Below, one piece after another: positions 28,649 through 37,623 of a stretch of 64,000 bases of DNA. Source of the DNA: Methylorubrum suomiense (GTDB lineage: Bacteria; Pseudomonadota; Alphaproteobacteria; Rhizobiales; Beijerinckiaceae); NCBI RefSeq assembly GCF_022179765.1, contig NZ_BPRE01000009.1:168991-232990 (forward strand), given 5' to 3'. The notes beneath the pieces were generated by a model. That model was not told the origin of the DNA. It was given only the letters and a program-made list of their open reading frames with translations, and ran no database searches. Positions within the stretch are counted from its first letter, which is position 1; the number at the start of each line of letters is the position of its first letter. Position numbers and translations under genes: made by a program.

Positions 28649-29824
28649 TCAGCTGACGGTTCTGGACCGGTCGAGCAGCGCGACACCGAGCGCCGCCAGG
28701 GCGCAAACCCCACCCACGGCGCAGACACCCAGCCAGCCGGCATGGAGGAAGGCCCTCGACCCGCAGAAGGCCCCGATCGCACCGCCGACGAAGATCGCCG
28801 TGAACAGCACCGTGTTGATGCGACCGCGCGCGCCGGGCACGAGGGCGTAGGCGCGAGTCTGATTGGCGATCAATGCGCCGTTGAGGCCGATATCGATGAG
28901 GAGCACGCCGATGGCGATGGCGAGAAGCGAGGTCTGCCCGGCATAGGCGAGCACGGCAAAGGCCGCCACCACGAACACGCTGCCGGCGATGACGACGGGC
29001 CGAGCGCCGCGCCGGTCGCTGTAGCGGCCGGAATGCGGCGCGATCAGCGCTCCCGCCACGCCGATTACGCCGAACAAGCCGGCTCCGGCGGAGGTAAGGC
29101 CGAAGGGTGGCGCCTCGACGAGGAGCGCCAGGGTGGCCCAGAACGCGTTGAAGCTCGCGAACAGCAATGCCTGGGTCAGGCTGGCCATGCGCAGGACCGG
29201 CTGCGTCCGCACCAGATGGACGAGGGAAAGCATCAGCGCGCGGTAGCGCAGCTTCTGGCGCGGCACGATCCGCGGCAGGGTGCGCTGGGCGAGGATCGCG
29301 AGGGCGACCGAGACCACGGCCGCTGCGAGGAACACGCTGCGCCACCCGAAATGGGCGCCGACGAGGCCGCTCGCGGTCCTGGCCAGCAGAATGCCGGACA
29401 ACAAACCCGTCATGACCCCGCCGACGATGCGGCCCCGGCTCTCGTCGGGGGCGAGTTCGGCCGCGAAGGGCACCGCCTGCTGCGCGGCACAGGCGAGGAC
29501 GCCGATGGCGAAGCTCGCGAGCGTCAGCACCGGGAGGTTCGGGGCGAGGCCCGCAACCACGAGAGCGACGGCGAGCCCGAGGAGTTGGCGAACGATGAGG
29601 TCGCGGCGTGCCAGCGCATCCCCGAGCGGGACTAGGAACAGGATGCCGAGCCCGTAGCCGACGAGGCTCGCCGTCGGGACAAGCAGAGCGGCCCGCTCGC
29701 CGAACTCGGCGACCAGCACCGCCAGCAGCGGCTGATTGTAGTAGATGGTCGCCACCGCCCCGCCGGCGATCAGGGTCAGCCCGATCCGGGTCGGCCGGGA
29801 AAGGTCGCGCGTGCTGGTTTGCAT
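28649..29824 (-). CDS. MFS transporter
   Basis: A 391-residue major facilitator with about 12 hydrophobic helices. The loop between helices 2 and 3 has the family motif near residue 70 (VPLGDALARRDLIVR), and a second GRYSDRRGARPV copy lies in the second half. It resembles drug or metabolite exporters of the YnfM/Bcr-like groups, but the substrate is unknown. The start at 29824 is preferred to an upstream ATG at 29944 that adds a non-conserved basic stretch. It converges closely with cobC, six bases between the stops, which is unusual spacing but leaves no room for a shared terminator. Confidence 0.88.
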   Translation of the reverse strand: MQTSTRDLSRPTRIGLTLIAGGAVATIYYNQPLLAVLVAEFGERAALLVPTASLVGYGLGILFLVPLGDALARRDLIVRQLLGLAVALVVAGLAPNLPVLTLASFAIGVLACAAQQAVPFAAELAPDESRGRIVGGVMTGLLSGILLARTASGLVGAHFGWRSVFLAAAVVSVALAILAQRTLPRIVPRQKLRYRALMLSLVHLVRTQPVLRMASLTQALLFASFNAFWATLALLVEAPPFGLTSAGAGLFGVIGVAGALIAPHSGRYSDRRGARPVVIAGSVFVVAAFAVLAYAGQTSLLAIAIGVLLIDIGLNGALIANQTRAYALVPGARGRINTVLFTAIFVGGAIGAFCGSRAFLHAGWLGVCAVGGVCALAALGVALLDRSRTVS

Positions 29825-30060
29825 GGCCGGCGGTCTACGCCGAACGCAAGGCCACGCGCCAGCCTCTCCCATGGCCACGCTGGCATGGATTGTGATGTTG
29901 CCTATATGTTTCGAGTCGCGTTGCTTCGTCCGGCGTTCAGGCAAGCACCGGTACAGCGGTGACTTCGTGCGCAGGGCACTCGGTGTCAGTCGATTCGGGA
30001 GAAACGACTGACTGATCCGGGGCAGGCGCGCGACACGATCACGACACGATGGAGCCGTGC

Positions 30061-30261
30061 ATGTCGAGCTACCGCATTCAGTTCGCGAAGGAGATTTTCG
30101 GCGTTCCGTTCACCGTGGGCCATGTCGATATCGTTCGGGCCCGTGATCCCGGTCGGGCGTTGCGCGCCGCCGAGATCCGCTTCGCCCGCTCGCACGGCAT
30201 CACGGATTGGCGCGAGCGCGCCGACATCGTCGCACTCGCCGACGAGCGATCGGGCGGGTGA
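30061..30261 (+). CDS. Small protein of unknown function
   Basis: A 66-residue protein beginning Met-Ser-Ser-Tyr-Arg-Ile-Gln-Phe, with GGAG seven bases before the ATG. It has no signal peptide or membrane segment. The middle VDIVRARDPGRALRAAEIRFARSHG looks helical and basic. It contains a Trp and ends Arg-Ser-Gly-Gly. The alternating pattern suggests a compact alpha/beta fold of the kind found in small conserved Rhizobiales proteins, but I recognise no family. It converges on the Tad pseudopilin genes. Confidence 0.6.
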   Translation: MSSYRIQFAKEIFGVPFTVGHVDIVRARDPGRALRAAEIRFARSHGITDWRERADIVALADERSGG

Positions 30262-30291
30262 GGCCGGCGAGCCGTCATGGAGCTGACGACG

Positions 30292-30921
30292 TCAGGTCGC
30301 CTTCGCGTTGCATTCCTTACCATTGGGCAGAATGACTTCGGAATCGAGCCCCGTTCCCAAGCTCTGCCCACCGCGAACGGGCCAAGCGACGGTTTCCGAC
30401 CAGTTGAAATTGAAATTCACAGTCTTCATCAAGCGCCCGAGAATCGTGGCGAACAGCGGCTGATAGCTCATCTTGACTTCGGAGAGGATATAGCGCGCGC
30501 CACTCCTCTGGAAATTGGTCGGCACGTCGAGGCCGGCTGCCTTGCCAACGGTGCGGCTGCCACCGCTCGTCGGCCAAGTCGAGCAGACGAAGGTCGCATT
30601 GTTGGCGTTGACGCCGATTGCGGAGATCTGAATCGTCGCAAGCGACGCGTCGAATGGGGCCAGGACAGGTCTGGCCGCCCGCAGGTTGTCATTCATCGTG
30701 GCGGGCGTGATCTGCTGCGTGCTGTTCTGCGAGGTCAGATCCGCCAGGGTACGGGCGAGTTTGCTGACCTTATTCCGGTGATCGGTGACATTCACGTATT
30801 CGGCGACGCCGTAGATCAGCATCAATAGGATCGGAAAGAGGATCACGAACTCGATCGTCGCGACGCCGGATTCGTCGTCAGTGAAGCGCCGCAAGCGGGG
30901 GGCAGGTACGACGCGACGCAT
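30292..30921 (-). CDS. TadE-like pilus/pseudopilin protein
   Basis: A 209-residue bitopic protein. After a basic N-terminus comes the TadE signature FTDDESGVATIEFVILFPILL (quoted here in part), in which a Gly precedes a hydrophobic helix with a Glu five residues after it, the pattern cleaved by TadV-type prepilin peptidases. The periplasmic part (about 45-209) has few motifs and two cysteines (in TFVCSTW and KECNAK). TadE/TadF proteins are minor pseudopilins of Flp/Tad secretion systems. ATG at 30921 shares one base with the stop of the preceding gene (TGATG), so the two are coupled. No secretion ATPase is in the window. Confidence 0.82.
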   Translation of the reverse strand: MRRVVPAPRLRRFTDDESGVATIEFVILFPILLMLIYGVAEYVNVTDHRNKVSKLARTLADLTSQNSTQQITPATMNDNLRAARPVLAPFDASLATIQISAIGVNANNATFVCSTWPTSGGSRTVGKAAGLDVPTNFQRSGARYILSEVKMSYQPLFATILGRLMKTVNFNFNWSETVAWPVRGGQSLGTGLDSEVILPNGKECNAKAT

Positions 30922-31526
30922 CAGCAACCTCCGGTCAGGCTCTTGTCGTACGGCTCGACCCGAAAGACCGAGGCCGATTGCAGCAGCACCGCACCATCGC
31001 TGAAATTTCTCATTCCGATTTGCAGGAAAAGAGGAGCGATCAGCGGCAGCTTTACCGCAGCACGCACGATGGCAATGCTCTGCGAGCCGGGACATTGATA
31101 GTTCTGACCGAAACTCTTCGACCATCCTCCGCTCTTCGAATCGACCGCGGAATCACTCCAAGCATTCGTATCGAAGCTGGTCGTGGAGACCTGCACGTCG
31201 ACCTTCAAGTTATCGCAACTGAAAAACACCACCGGTGCGTTGCTTCCGCCGCACATCAAGGCGCGCATGTTCTGTAAGGTTTTTTCGGGGGTGAGCGTCG
31301 CTCCGTTTGAGCTCTGGAACGATCCGGTCAGCAGGGCGCGCGTCGCGACTTGAAGCGAAGCGTCCAGATTCTGGCGCGCGAGGTGCACGAACGCGTACTG
31401 GAACAAAATGAGGATCACAGCGACGAAGAGAGAGCCGAAAAAGGCAAATTCGATGACGTAAGCGCCGCTCTCATCTTCGACGAAACGGTGCGCGAGGCCC
31501 GCGCGTGGCGTGCGCAACGGGCTCAC
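30921..31526 (-). CDS. TadE/TadF-like pseudopilin protein
   Basis: A 201-residue protein whose N-terminus carries FVEDESGAYVIEFAFFGSLF, the same Gly-hydrophobic-Glu signature as the neighbouring TadE gene. The remaining about 150 residues are periplasmic, with Cys-containing MCGGSNAP, FFSCDNLK and YQCPGSQS segments that could form disulfides, and the protein ends in Cys. GTG at 31526 is chosen because it overlaps the stop of the TadG-like gene (GTGA), making a tightly coupled three-gene operon. A longer in-frame extension exists upstream but runs through the TadG coding sequence. Confidence 0.8.
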   Translation of the reverse strand: MSPLRTPRAGLAHRFVEDESGAYVIEFAFFGSLFVAVILILFQYAFVHLARQNLDASLQVATRALLTGSFQSSNGATLTPEKTLQNMRALMCGGSNAPVVFFSCDNLKVDVQVSTTSFDTNAWSDSAVDSKSGGWSKSFGQNYQCPGSQSIAIVRAAVKLPLIAPLFLQIGMRNFSDGAVLLQSASVFRVEPYDKSLTGGC

Positions 31527-32836
31527 TTCGACAACCTCACGACCTTGTAGCTGTTGTAGATCGCCTTGAACGCGTCGCCGACCGATGCCGTGGTCGCGGC
31601 ATTGACGTACATGGTGGGCGCGCTCGCGCAGGCTTTGAGTTGAGGCACGATGTCGTCGAAGCGCGTACCTTTGCCTCCGATCTGGCTGGGCTGGCCCAAG
31701 GTCGCGAGGTAGCCCCAGTCCGGCGACAGGTCGATATAGGGGGCGTAGAGCACGCCGATCGACACGTTCGGATCGAGCTTGCGGCAGTCGCTCGGCGCGA
31801 AGGGCCGGACCTCGGCGCGCAGCGGCGTGTTCCAGGTCCAAGTCCGGTTGGGATCCTGCACGCCATCGGTTGCGATGATGACCAGCTTCCGCGGAGAGGA
31901 ACTTCCATCGCCCGGCGTGCCGATGACCTTGGCGAAGGCCGGCATGACATCGGAGAAGTGGGTCGCACCCTCGTACTCGCTCGACGAGTTCGGGCTCTTG
32001 GGGAGCGAGGTCAGGGCATTGCTCAACACGGACGTCAACGGCACGATCTGTGTCAGGTCATTACTGAACGAGTGGACCGAGATGCGCAGCCGCTTGCTGG
32101 CCGCGGTCTGCTGCATCAGATCATTGACGAAGTCGGTGATGCCCTTGTTAATCTCGTTGATGCGCAAGGTGACGTTATTTTTCTGCGCCCAGTCGAAAGA
32201 ATCGGCGTAAGTGACTTTGGTGGTCTTCTGGTTGCGGCCGGTGCCGGTGGTGACCGTGTCCGTCACCGGCTCGTTATCGTGGCAGGCGAAGGCACAGCCA
32301 AAACGCTTCTGAAGCTTGGCGATATCATCGCTGGTCGCACCGATCGCCATGGATCCCGAGACGTCGATGAGCAGGTAGATATCCACGAGGGGCGACAGGT
32401 TCACGCTCGCCGACGCGTTTCCGCTGATCGGCAGCGACTTGAATCCAAGCACCCCCAGCATGGTGGTCGGCATCGACGAGGTATAGGTCGCCCCGATGCT
32501 GGCGACACGGTCGGTGAGCTTGACCTCGATCTTTCCGACGGTGCCGGTGGGCAAGTTCTTCATGGCACTGAAATAGTCGGCGCCCGCCTTCTCGGCCGCA
32601 CTGCGCACTTCGGCGTCCGACTTGCCGGCGCTGTCGGCATCCTGCGCTGCCTTGGCCGCCACGAGCACGGCGCCGTCCATCGCCGTGTTGATGCGGGTCC
32701 GCTCCGCGACGGCATGCCCGTAATCGACCGCGCCGCCGACGACACCGGCCATCGGCAGCATCATGACTGCGAGCAAAATTGGAATAGACCCCCGGTCGTC
32801 TTGGGTAAACCGCGCGATTCTTTTAAAATTAAGCAT
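31523..32836 (-). CDS. TadG-like protein with von Willebrand A domain
   Basis: A 437-residue protein with a short basic head, DDRGSIPILLAVMMLPMAGV transmembrane helix (residues about 13-35), a TadG-like N-terminal domain, and a VWA domain from about 155 whose MIDAS motif is LIDVSGSM near 158. A Cys pair sits in GCAFACHD at about 181. The ending TMYVNAATTASVGDAFKAIY is typical of TadG-type pilus-assembly proteins. In Tad systems TadG is a minor assembly factor. It is the first gene of the cluster and its promoter would lie in the AT-richer region upstream. Confidence 0.85.
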   Translation of the reverse strand: MLNFKRIARFTQDDRGSIPILLAVMMLPMAGVVGGAVDYGHAVAERTRINTAMDGAVLVAAKAAQDADSAGKSDAEVRSAAEKAGADYFSAMKNLPTGTVGKIEVKLTDRVASIGATYTSSMPTTMLGVLGFKSLPISGNASASVNLSPLVDIYLLIDVSGSMAIGATSDDIAKLQKRFGCAFACHDNEPVTDTVTTGTGRNQKTTKVTYADSFDWAQKNNVTLRINEINKGITDFVNDLMQQTAASKRLRISVHSFSNDLTQIVPLTSVLSNALTSLPKSPNSSSEYEGATHFSDVMPAFAKVIGTPGDGSSSPRKLVIIATDGVQDPNRTWTWNTPLRAEVRPFAPSDCRKLDPNVSIGVLYAPYIDLSPDWGYLATLGQPSQIGGKGTRFDDIVPQLKACASAPTMYVNAATTASVGDAFKAIYNSYKVVRLSK

Positions 32837-33212
32837 CTGAGCCACAGCGGATTGGAGCAACTGGTTGCGCCCCAAGTAATCTCGGTCAATTGAAAAATGC
32901 TTAAGTCGTCAGTCAGGAATCGGGGGCATCCCTAAGATTTTACTGTCGATTCCTCGACGTTTACCGTGATCCTACGTGGCAATCGGAGCTCGATACGCAT
33001 CGATACAACCATACCGGCTTTTGCCGCTTCCTGAGAAAGCGGCCGTTGTCCACAGGGGAGCCTTTGGCATCTCTCGATTCGGCGCTTCGCCGTGGTCTTG
33101 TGTGGGTCGATCCCATGTCGGCGCTGGCGCACGGCTCGGCATGGCCCTACTTTGGAACGAGGCTTGGCCGCCCGTCCGGGGCGCCGGCCGGGCTTGCAGG
33201 GGCCTGTCGGTC
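32837..33212. other. Divergent intergenic region between the TadG-like gene and malonyl-CoA decarboxylase
   Basis: About 375 bases. The half nearest the TadG-like gene is noticeably AT-richer than its surroundings (for example TTTTAAAATTAAG at 32820-32832 and TAAGATTTTACTGTCG at 32933-32948). This fits a promoter region for the leftward operon. The right half reads open in the decarboxylase frame (in-frame starts exist at 33141 and earlier), so the decarboxylase could be longer. No repeat or RNA was identified. Confidence 0.45.
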
Positions 33213-34622
33213 ATGGCGGCGATCTCGTTTCTCGGCGATCTCATCCAGACCATCAGCGATCGCGGTCGCGACCTCATCAGTTTCGGCCGCAGCGACCTTG
33301 CCCGCGCCGCGAGCGCGGCTGACCTCGCCAAATTGTGCGAGGATCTGATCTCTCGGCGCGGTGAAGCTTCGGGCGTGGCGCTGGCGCGGCTCATTCTCGA
33401 TCGCTACGCCCTGCTGCCCGAAGACGAGCGGCTCGCCTTTCTCGAACTCGTCGCCGCGGAATTCGGCGCCGACCATGCGGCGGTGGAGGAAGCGATCGCG
33501 GCCTATCGCGACGAACCGAGCCGGGCCCGGCTCGGCGTGTTGCATGAGGCCGCCGAGCCGCGTTCTCAGGAACTGATCCGGCGCCTGAACCTCGCCCGCG
33601 GCGGCACGCTGGCGTTGGTCCGGATGCGCGAGGATCTGTTCGTGCTGCGCAAGCGCCTCAAGGACCGGGATGCCTCACCCGACCAGCGCGATGCCGCGGA
33701 CAGTCTCGACAGCGATTTCGAACACCTGTTCGCCTCGTGGTTCAACCGCGGCTTCCTCGTGCTGCGGCCCATCGACTGGTCAACGCCCGCCGACATCCTG
33801 GAGAAAATCATCCGCTACGAGGCGGTGCACGAGATTGCCGACTGGGACGAACTGCGCCGCCGCATCGAGCCGCCGGACCGGCGCTGCTTCGCCTTCTTCC
33901 ACCCCGCCTTGCTCGACGAGCCCCTGATCTTCGTCGAGGTGGCACTGACGTCCGGCATTGCGCCGGCGATCCAACCGATCCTCGCCCACGAGCGGGAGTC
34001 GGTGCCCGCGCGCCTGGCGACGACCGCGATCTTCTACTCGATCTCGAACTGCCAGAAGGGATTGGCCGGCGTCACCTTCGGCAACTTCCTGATCAAGCAG
34101 GTCGTCGAGGATTTGGCCCGCGAGATCCCCTCGCTCAAGACGTTCGTGACTCTCTCGCCGGTTCCGGGCTTCCGCACGTGGCTCGACCGCGAGCGGCGGG
34201 CCGATGCGCCGCAGGGGCTGACGCGGGAGGATGTCGAGACCCTGCGCCTGCTCGACGGCGACGCTTGGCGCAATGACAAGGCGACCTGCGAGGCGGTGCG
34301 CCGGGCAATGCTTCCGGCGGCCGCGGCCTATTTCCTGCGCGCCAAGAACGAGCGCGGACGGCCGCTCGATCCGGTCGCCCGGTTCCATCTCGGCAACGGG
34401 GCAAGGTTGGAGCGGATGAACTTCCTCGGCGACGTCTCGGGCAAGGGGATGCGCCAATCCTACGGGCTGATGGTCAACTACCTCTACGACCTCTCGGCGA
34501 TCGAGAAGAACCACGAGACCTACGCCAATCTCGGCACCGTGGCGGCGTCCTCGGCGGTCAGCCGCGAGCTACGCTCGAACCTCCCGCCGCCGCGGGCCGT
34601 GGTGCTGGCGGAGGCGGGGTAG
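33213..34622 (+). CDS. Malonyl-CoA decarboxylase
   Basis: A 469-residue protein of the MCD family that converts malonyl-CoA to acetyl-CoA and CO2. The N-terminal helical bundle (about 1-170) is followed by the GNAT-like catalytic domain, with CFAFFHPALLDEPLIFVEVAL near 230, the SISNCQKGLAGVTFGNFLIK stretch near 275, the VTLSPVPGFRTWL motif near 310 and the terminal FHLGNGARLERMNFLGD with the catalytic-region His near 390. Length matches bacterial MCDs such as MatA. No malonyl-CoA ligase or dicarboxylate carrier is adjacent. accA lies 1.5 kb downstream, so synthesis and breakdown of malonyl-CoA are encoded close together. Confidence 0.93.
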   Translation: MAAISFLGDLIQTISDRGRDLISFGRSDLARAASAADLAKLCEDLISRRGEASGVALARLILDRYALLPEDERLAFLELVAAEFGADHAAVEEAIAAYRDEPSRARLGVLHEAAEPRSQELIRRLNLARGGTLALVRMREDLFVLRKRLKDRDASPDQRDAADSLDSDFEHLFASWFNRGFLVLRPIDWSTPADILEKIIRYEAVHEIADWDELRRRIEPPDRRCFAFFHPALLDEPLIFVEVALTSGIAPAIQPILAHERESVPARLATTAIFYSISNCQKGLAGVTFGNFLIKQVVEDLAREIPSLKTFVTLSPVPGFRTWLDRERRADAPQGLTREDVETLRLLDGDAWRNDKATCEAVRRAMLPAAAAYFLRAKNERGRPLDPVARFHLGNGARLERMNFLGDVSGKGMRQSYGLMVNYLYDLSAIEKNHETYANLGTVAASSAVSRELRSNLPPPRAVVLAEAG

Positions 34623-34767
34623 GGCGGTCCAACAGCTCATCCTTCCGGCAATCCGTGCCTTTTTACGTTGCAACGCGGGACCGATCCTGTCCCCGAACGT
34701 TCTCCTCTCCGATGCCGGTCCGTCCGCTCGCGCGGCGGCGGACCCGTGAAGCACGAGGAGTTGCACC

Positions 34768-35124
34768 ATGGTTGACACGGATCGCATCGTCGGGGCCGCC
34801 AAGGATCTCGGCGGACGCGCACAGGGAGCGGTCGGCGATGCCGTCGGCTCCGACCGGGATTCCGTGGAAGGGCGCTACCGCGAGGCCGAGGGCCGGGCGC
34901 AGCGTCTCTACGGGCAGGCCAAGGACACCGTGCGCGATGTGGCCGACGATGTCGGCGACTATGCCAGCGACGCCTATGACCGCGTCGCCCGCAACGGCGG
35001 CACCTATCTGCGCGACGGGCGCGAGCGCGTTCAGAGCCAAGTGGGCGAGAACCCGTTCGTGGCCCTGCTGATCGCCGGCGCGGTCGGTTACGGCCTCGCC
35101 CTGCTGCTGCATTCGCGGCGTTGA
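34768..35124 (+). CDS. CsbD-like protein with C-terminal membrane anchor
   Basis: A 118-residue protein. Its N-terminal half resembles CsbD stress proteins (DRIVGAAKDLGGRAQGAVGD at residues 5-24, then a helical AQRLYGQAKDTVRDVADDVGDY). The C-terminus (about 92-118) has GENPFVALLIAGAVGYGLALLL followed by basic residues, the pattern of ElaB/YqjD (DUF883) ribosome- or membrane-associated proteins. It therefore looks like a fusion of a CsbD-type region with a DUF883-type anchor. Such proteins are commonly induced by general stress in Methylobacterium (PhyR regulon), but no promoter box was confirmed. An AGGAG lies 8 bases before the ATG. Confidence 0.8.
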   Translation: MVDTDRIVGAAKDLGGRAQGAVGDAVGSDRDSVEGRYREAEGRAQRLYGQAKDTVRDVADDVGDYASDAYDRVARNGGTYLRDGRERVQSQVGENPFVALLIAGAVGYGLALLLHSRR

Positions 35125-35132
35125 TAGGAATT

Positions 35133-35160
35133 GCGACCGGCGGGTCGACCCGTCGGTCGC
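35133..35160. terminator. Near-palindromic hairpin between convergent genes
   Basis: GCGACCGGCGGGT at 35133-35145 pairs with ACCCGTCGGTCGC at 35148-35160, one G-T mismatch excepted. It lies between the ends of the CsbD-like gene (+) and the hydroxybutyrate dehydrogenase gene (-), so it can serve both. No T-tract is present. Confidence 0.55.
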
Positions 35161-35175
35161 GCAAGAAGGGCGGCG

Positions 35176-35961
35176 CTACTGCGCCGTCCAGCCGCCATCC
35201 ATGGCGAGGTTGGCGCCGGTGATCTGGCTGGCACCGTCGCCGCACAGAAACACCGCCAGGGCTGCGACCTGATCGACGGTCACGAATTCCTTCGTCGGCT
35301 GCGCTTTCAGCAGCACATCCTCGATCACCTGTTCCTTGGTGAGCCCGCGCGCCTTCATCGTGTCGGGGATCTGGCTCTCGACCAGAGGCGTCCAGACATA
35401 GCCCGGCGAGATGCAATTCACCGTGATGCCGAAGGTGGCGAGTTCGAGGGCCGCGGACTTGGTCAGACCGGCGATCCCGTGCTTGGCCGCCACGTAGGCC
35501 GACTTGAAGGGCGAGGCGACCAGCGAGTGCGCCGAGGCCGTGTTGATGATGCGGCCCCAACCCTTGGCCTTCATGTGGGGGATCGCCGCCCGCATCGTGT
35601 GGAACGCCGAGGACAGATTGAGCGCGATGATCTGGTCCCACTTCTCCAGCGGAAACTCCTCGATCGGCGAGACGAACTGGACGCCGGCATTGTTGACGAG
35701 GATGTCGACGCTGCCGAACGTGTCGGTGGCGAGCGCGATCAGGCCGCCGATCGCGTCGGGCTTCGTCAGGTCGGCCGGTGAATAGGCCGCCTTCACATCG
35801 AACTCGGTCTCGATCCCTGTGCGCGCCGCCTCGATCTCCTCCGGCTTGCCGAACCCGTTGAGGACGACGTTCGCCCCCTCCTTCGCGAAAGCGCGGGCGA
35901 TCGCGAGCCCGATGCCGCTGGTGGAGCCGGTAACGACGGCGGTTTTCCCTGTGAGGCTCAT
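35176..35961 (-). CDS. bdhA: 3-hydroxybutyrate dehydrogenase
   Basis: A 261-residue classical SDR, NAD-dependent (R)-3-hydroxybutyrate dehydrogenase, converting 3-hydroxybutyrate to acetoacetate, a step in polyhydroxybutyrate use. The nucleotide loop is VTGSTSGIG at residues 10-18, with NNAGVQF near 90. The catalytic Ser is in the NTASAHSLVAS segment near 140 and Tyr/Lys in SAYVAAKHG near 155. The C-terminal LCGDGASQITGANLAMDGGW is typical. ATG at 35961 is chosen over an in-frame upstream start at 36024. Substrate specificity is inferred from family similarity. It diverges from accA. Confidence 0.9.
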   Translation of the reverse strand: MSLTGKTAVVTGSTSGIGLAIARAFAKEGANVVLNGFGKPEEIEAARTGIETEFDVKAAYSPADLTKPDAIGGLIALATDTFGSVDILVNNAGVQFVSPIEEFPLEKWDQIIALNLSSAFHTMRAAIPHMKAKGWGRIINTASAHSLVASPFKSAYVAAKHGIAGLTKSAALELATFGITVNCISPGYVWTPLVESQIPDTMKARGLTKEQVIEDVLLKAQPTKEFVTVDQVAALAVFLCGDGASQITGANLAMDGGWTAQ

Positions 35962-36154
35962 GGATCGTCCCTCCCGATGCACGCCGCGCGGGCAGTCGGC
36001 TCGGACATGCCTCAAGGCGCACACGAAGTCGACTTTAGGGCGTAGGCGGCCGCTGACGGTCGGCGGCGGTTGACACCCGCGCCTGCTTTCCCGACATCAC
36101 GCCCCACCGCGCAGGGCGCGGCCGCAGAGCTGAATTGGACTGGACCGACATTCG

Positions 36155-37117
36155 ATGGCGGCGACGCGCTCCTATCTCGACTTCGAAAAGCCCGTTGCCG
36201 AACTCGAGGCGAAACTCGAAGAGCTCAAGGCACTCGGCCAGCGCGACGGCGCCGTCTCGATCAGCGAGGAGGTCGGGCGCCTGGAGGCCAAGGCGGCCCA
36301 GGCGCTCGCGGAAATTTACGCGACGCTGAGCCCCTGGCAGAAGACGCAGGTGGCCCGCCATCCCCAGCGACCGCACTTCGTCGATTACTGCGCCGGGTTG
36401 ATCGAGGAATTCACCCCCCTCGCCGGAGATCGCAGCTTCGGGGAGGACGAGGCGATCATCGGCGGATTCGGTCGCTTTCGGGGGCGGCCGGTACTGGTGC
36501 TCGGTCAGGAGAAGGGGGCCACGACCGAAGCGCGTTTGCGCCACAATTTCGGCATGGCCCGGCCCGAGGGCTACCGCAAGGCGGTGCGGCTGATGGAGAC
36601 CGCCGACCGCTTCGGCCTGCCGGTTCTCGCCTTCGTCGACACTGCGGGCGCCTTCCCCGGCATCGAGGCGGAAGAGCGCGGGCAGGCGGAGGCCATCGCC
36701 CGCTCGACACAGGCCTGCCTCGCCCTCGGCGTGCCGAACGTCGCGGTCGTCATCGGTGAAGGTGGGTCGGGGGGCGCCATCGCCATCGCCACTGCCAACA
36801 CGGTCCTGATGCTGGAGCACGCGATCTATAGCGTCATCTCGCCGGAAGGCGCCGCCTCGATCCTGTGGCGGGACCAAGGACGGGCGCACGAAGCCGCCAC
36901 CGCCATGAAGATCACCGCCCAGGACCTCCTGCGGCTCGGCATCATCGATGGCGTGATCCCCGAGGCGACCGGCGGCGCGCATCGCGACCGTCAGGCGGCG
37001 CTCTCCGCCACGAGCGACGCCCTGTCCCGCGCCCTCGCCGAGTTCGACGGCCTCAGCCGCGACGAGATCCGTGACCGGCGCGCCCAGAAGTTCCTGGAAA
37101 TCGGCCGCAAGCTCTGA
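36155..37117 (+). CDS. accA: Acetyl-CoA carboxylase carboxyltransferase subunit alpha
   Basis: A 320-residue AccA that, with AccD, transfers the carboxyl from biotin-AccB to acetyl-CoA to give malonyl-CoA, the first committed step of fatty-acid synthesis. The N-terminal LDFEKPVAELEAKLEELKAL helix, FGMARPEGYRKA near residue 130, FVDTAGAFPGIEAEERGQAE near 160 and the GEGGSGGAIAI oxyanion loop near 200 are all intact. The segment YSVISPEGAASILWR near 228 is also characteristic. Length is normal. A 7-bp hairpin without T-tract at 37125-37143 follows the stop codon. Confidence 0.96.
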   Translation: MAATRSYLDFEKPVAELEAKLEELKALGQRDGAVSISEEVGRLEAKAAQALAEIYATLSPWQKTQVARHPQRPHFVDYCAGLIEEFTPLAGDRSFGEDEAIIGGFGRFRGRPVLVLGQEKGATTEARLRHNFGMARPEGYRKAVRLMETADRFGLPVLAFVDTAGAFPGIEAEERGQAEAIARSTQACLALGVPNVAVVIGEGGSGGAIAIATANTVLMLEHAIYSVISPEGAASILWRDQGRAHEAATAMKITAQDLLRLGIIDGVIPEATGGAHRDRQAALSATSDALSRALAEFDGLSRDEIRDRRAQKFLEIGRKL

Positions 37118-37623
37118 AACATCGCGCCGCTGATCGAGCGGCGGAAGATCCGGGGCTTCGCGCTTTCGCGCTCAGAAGACGATCACGTGCTATCCTGTGT
37201 CGTGCGCGGAGAGCCTGTCCTGAGGACGGCTTCCTGCGTCCACGCGACGAGTCCGCGGTTTGAGCTTTCCCCGCGATCCACACGCCGTATCGGTCGCGAG
37301 GTGCGCAAAGCCACCCGACGGCTCGATGGATTCCATACGAAGCCAGTGATCCAGCGCCGAATGCGGAACGCCGCTGTGCTTAGATGGGCGTCGAGGCCGC
37401 CTTCGCCGTGTTATTTTCGTCGGCGATACCGCTTTAAGTGCCTCCAGGGCCCTTGAGGGTCATTTGCCAGGGAACCGTAACCGCCGGGCAACACTCGTCG
37501 ACCAAATGCGGCACCGCCTTGTGGTAACACCTGGGTAAGTTTACCCGAGCTATGGGTTAGGGGAGTGGCGTCCGCGAACGGGCTGAAGTCCGGCGGACGA
37601 ATGTATTCGAGGACGGATTCCCC
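37118..37623. other. 506-base intergenic region, accA to the YafK-type gene
   Basis: No frame in this stretch shows a recognisable domain. It contains a short stem just after accA (CGCCGCT at 37125-37131 with AGCGGCG at 37137-37143). Nearer the next gene is a perfect inverted repeat, GGGTAA-GT-TTACCC at 37533-37546, flanked by GGTAAC and GGGTTA, which could be an operator. GAGGA lies about 12 bases before the downstream ATG. The length leaves room for a promoter and a long leader, or a small RNA I could not define. Confidence 0.45.
37533..37546. promoter_or_regulatory. Possible operator (inverted repeat) upstream of the YafK-type gene
   Basis: GGGTAA and TTACCC form perfect 6-bp arms around a GT spacer, 78 bases before the ATG at 37624. 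Related half-sites GGTAAC (about 37523) and GGGTTA (about 37554) lie on either side. The regulator is unknown, and promoter boxes were not identified. The call rests on symmetry and position only. Confidence 0.3.
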
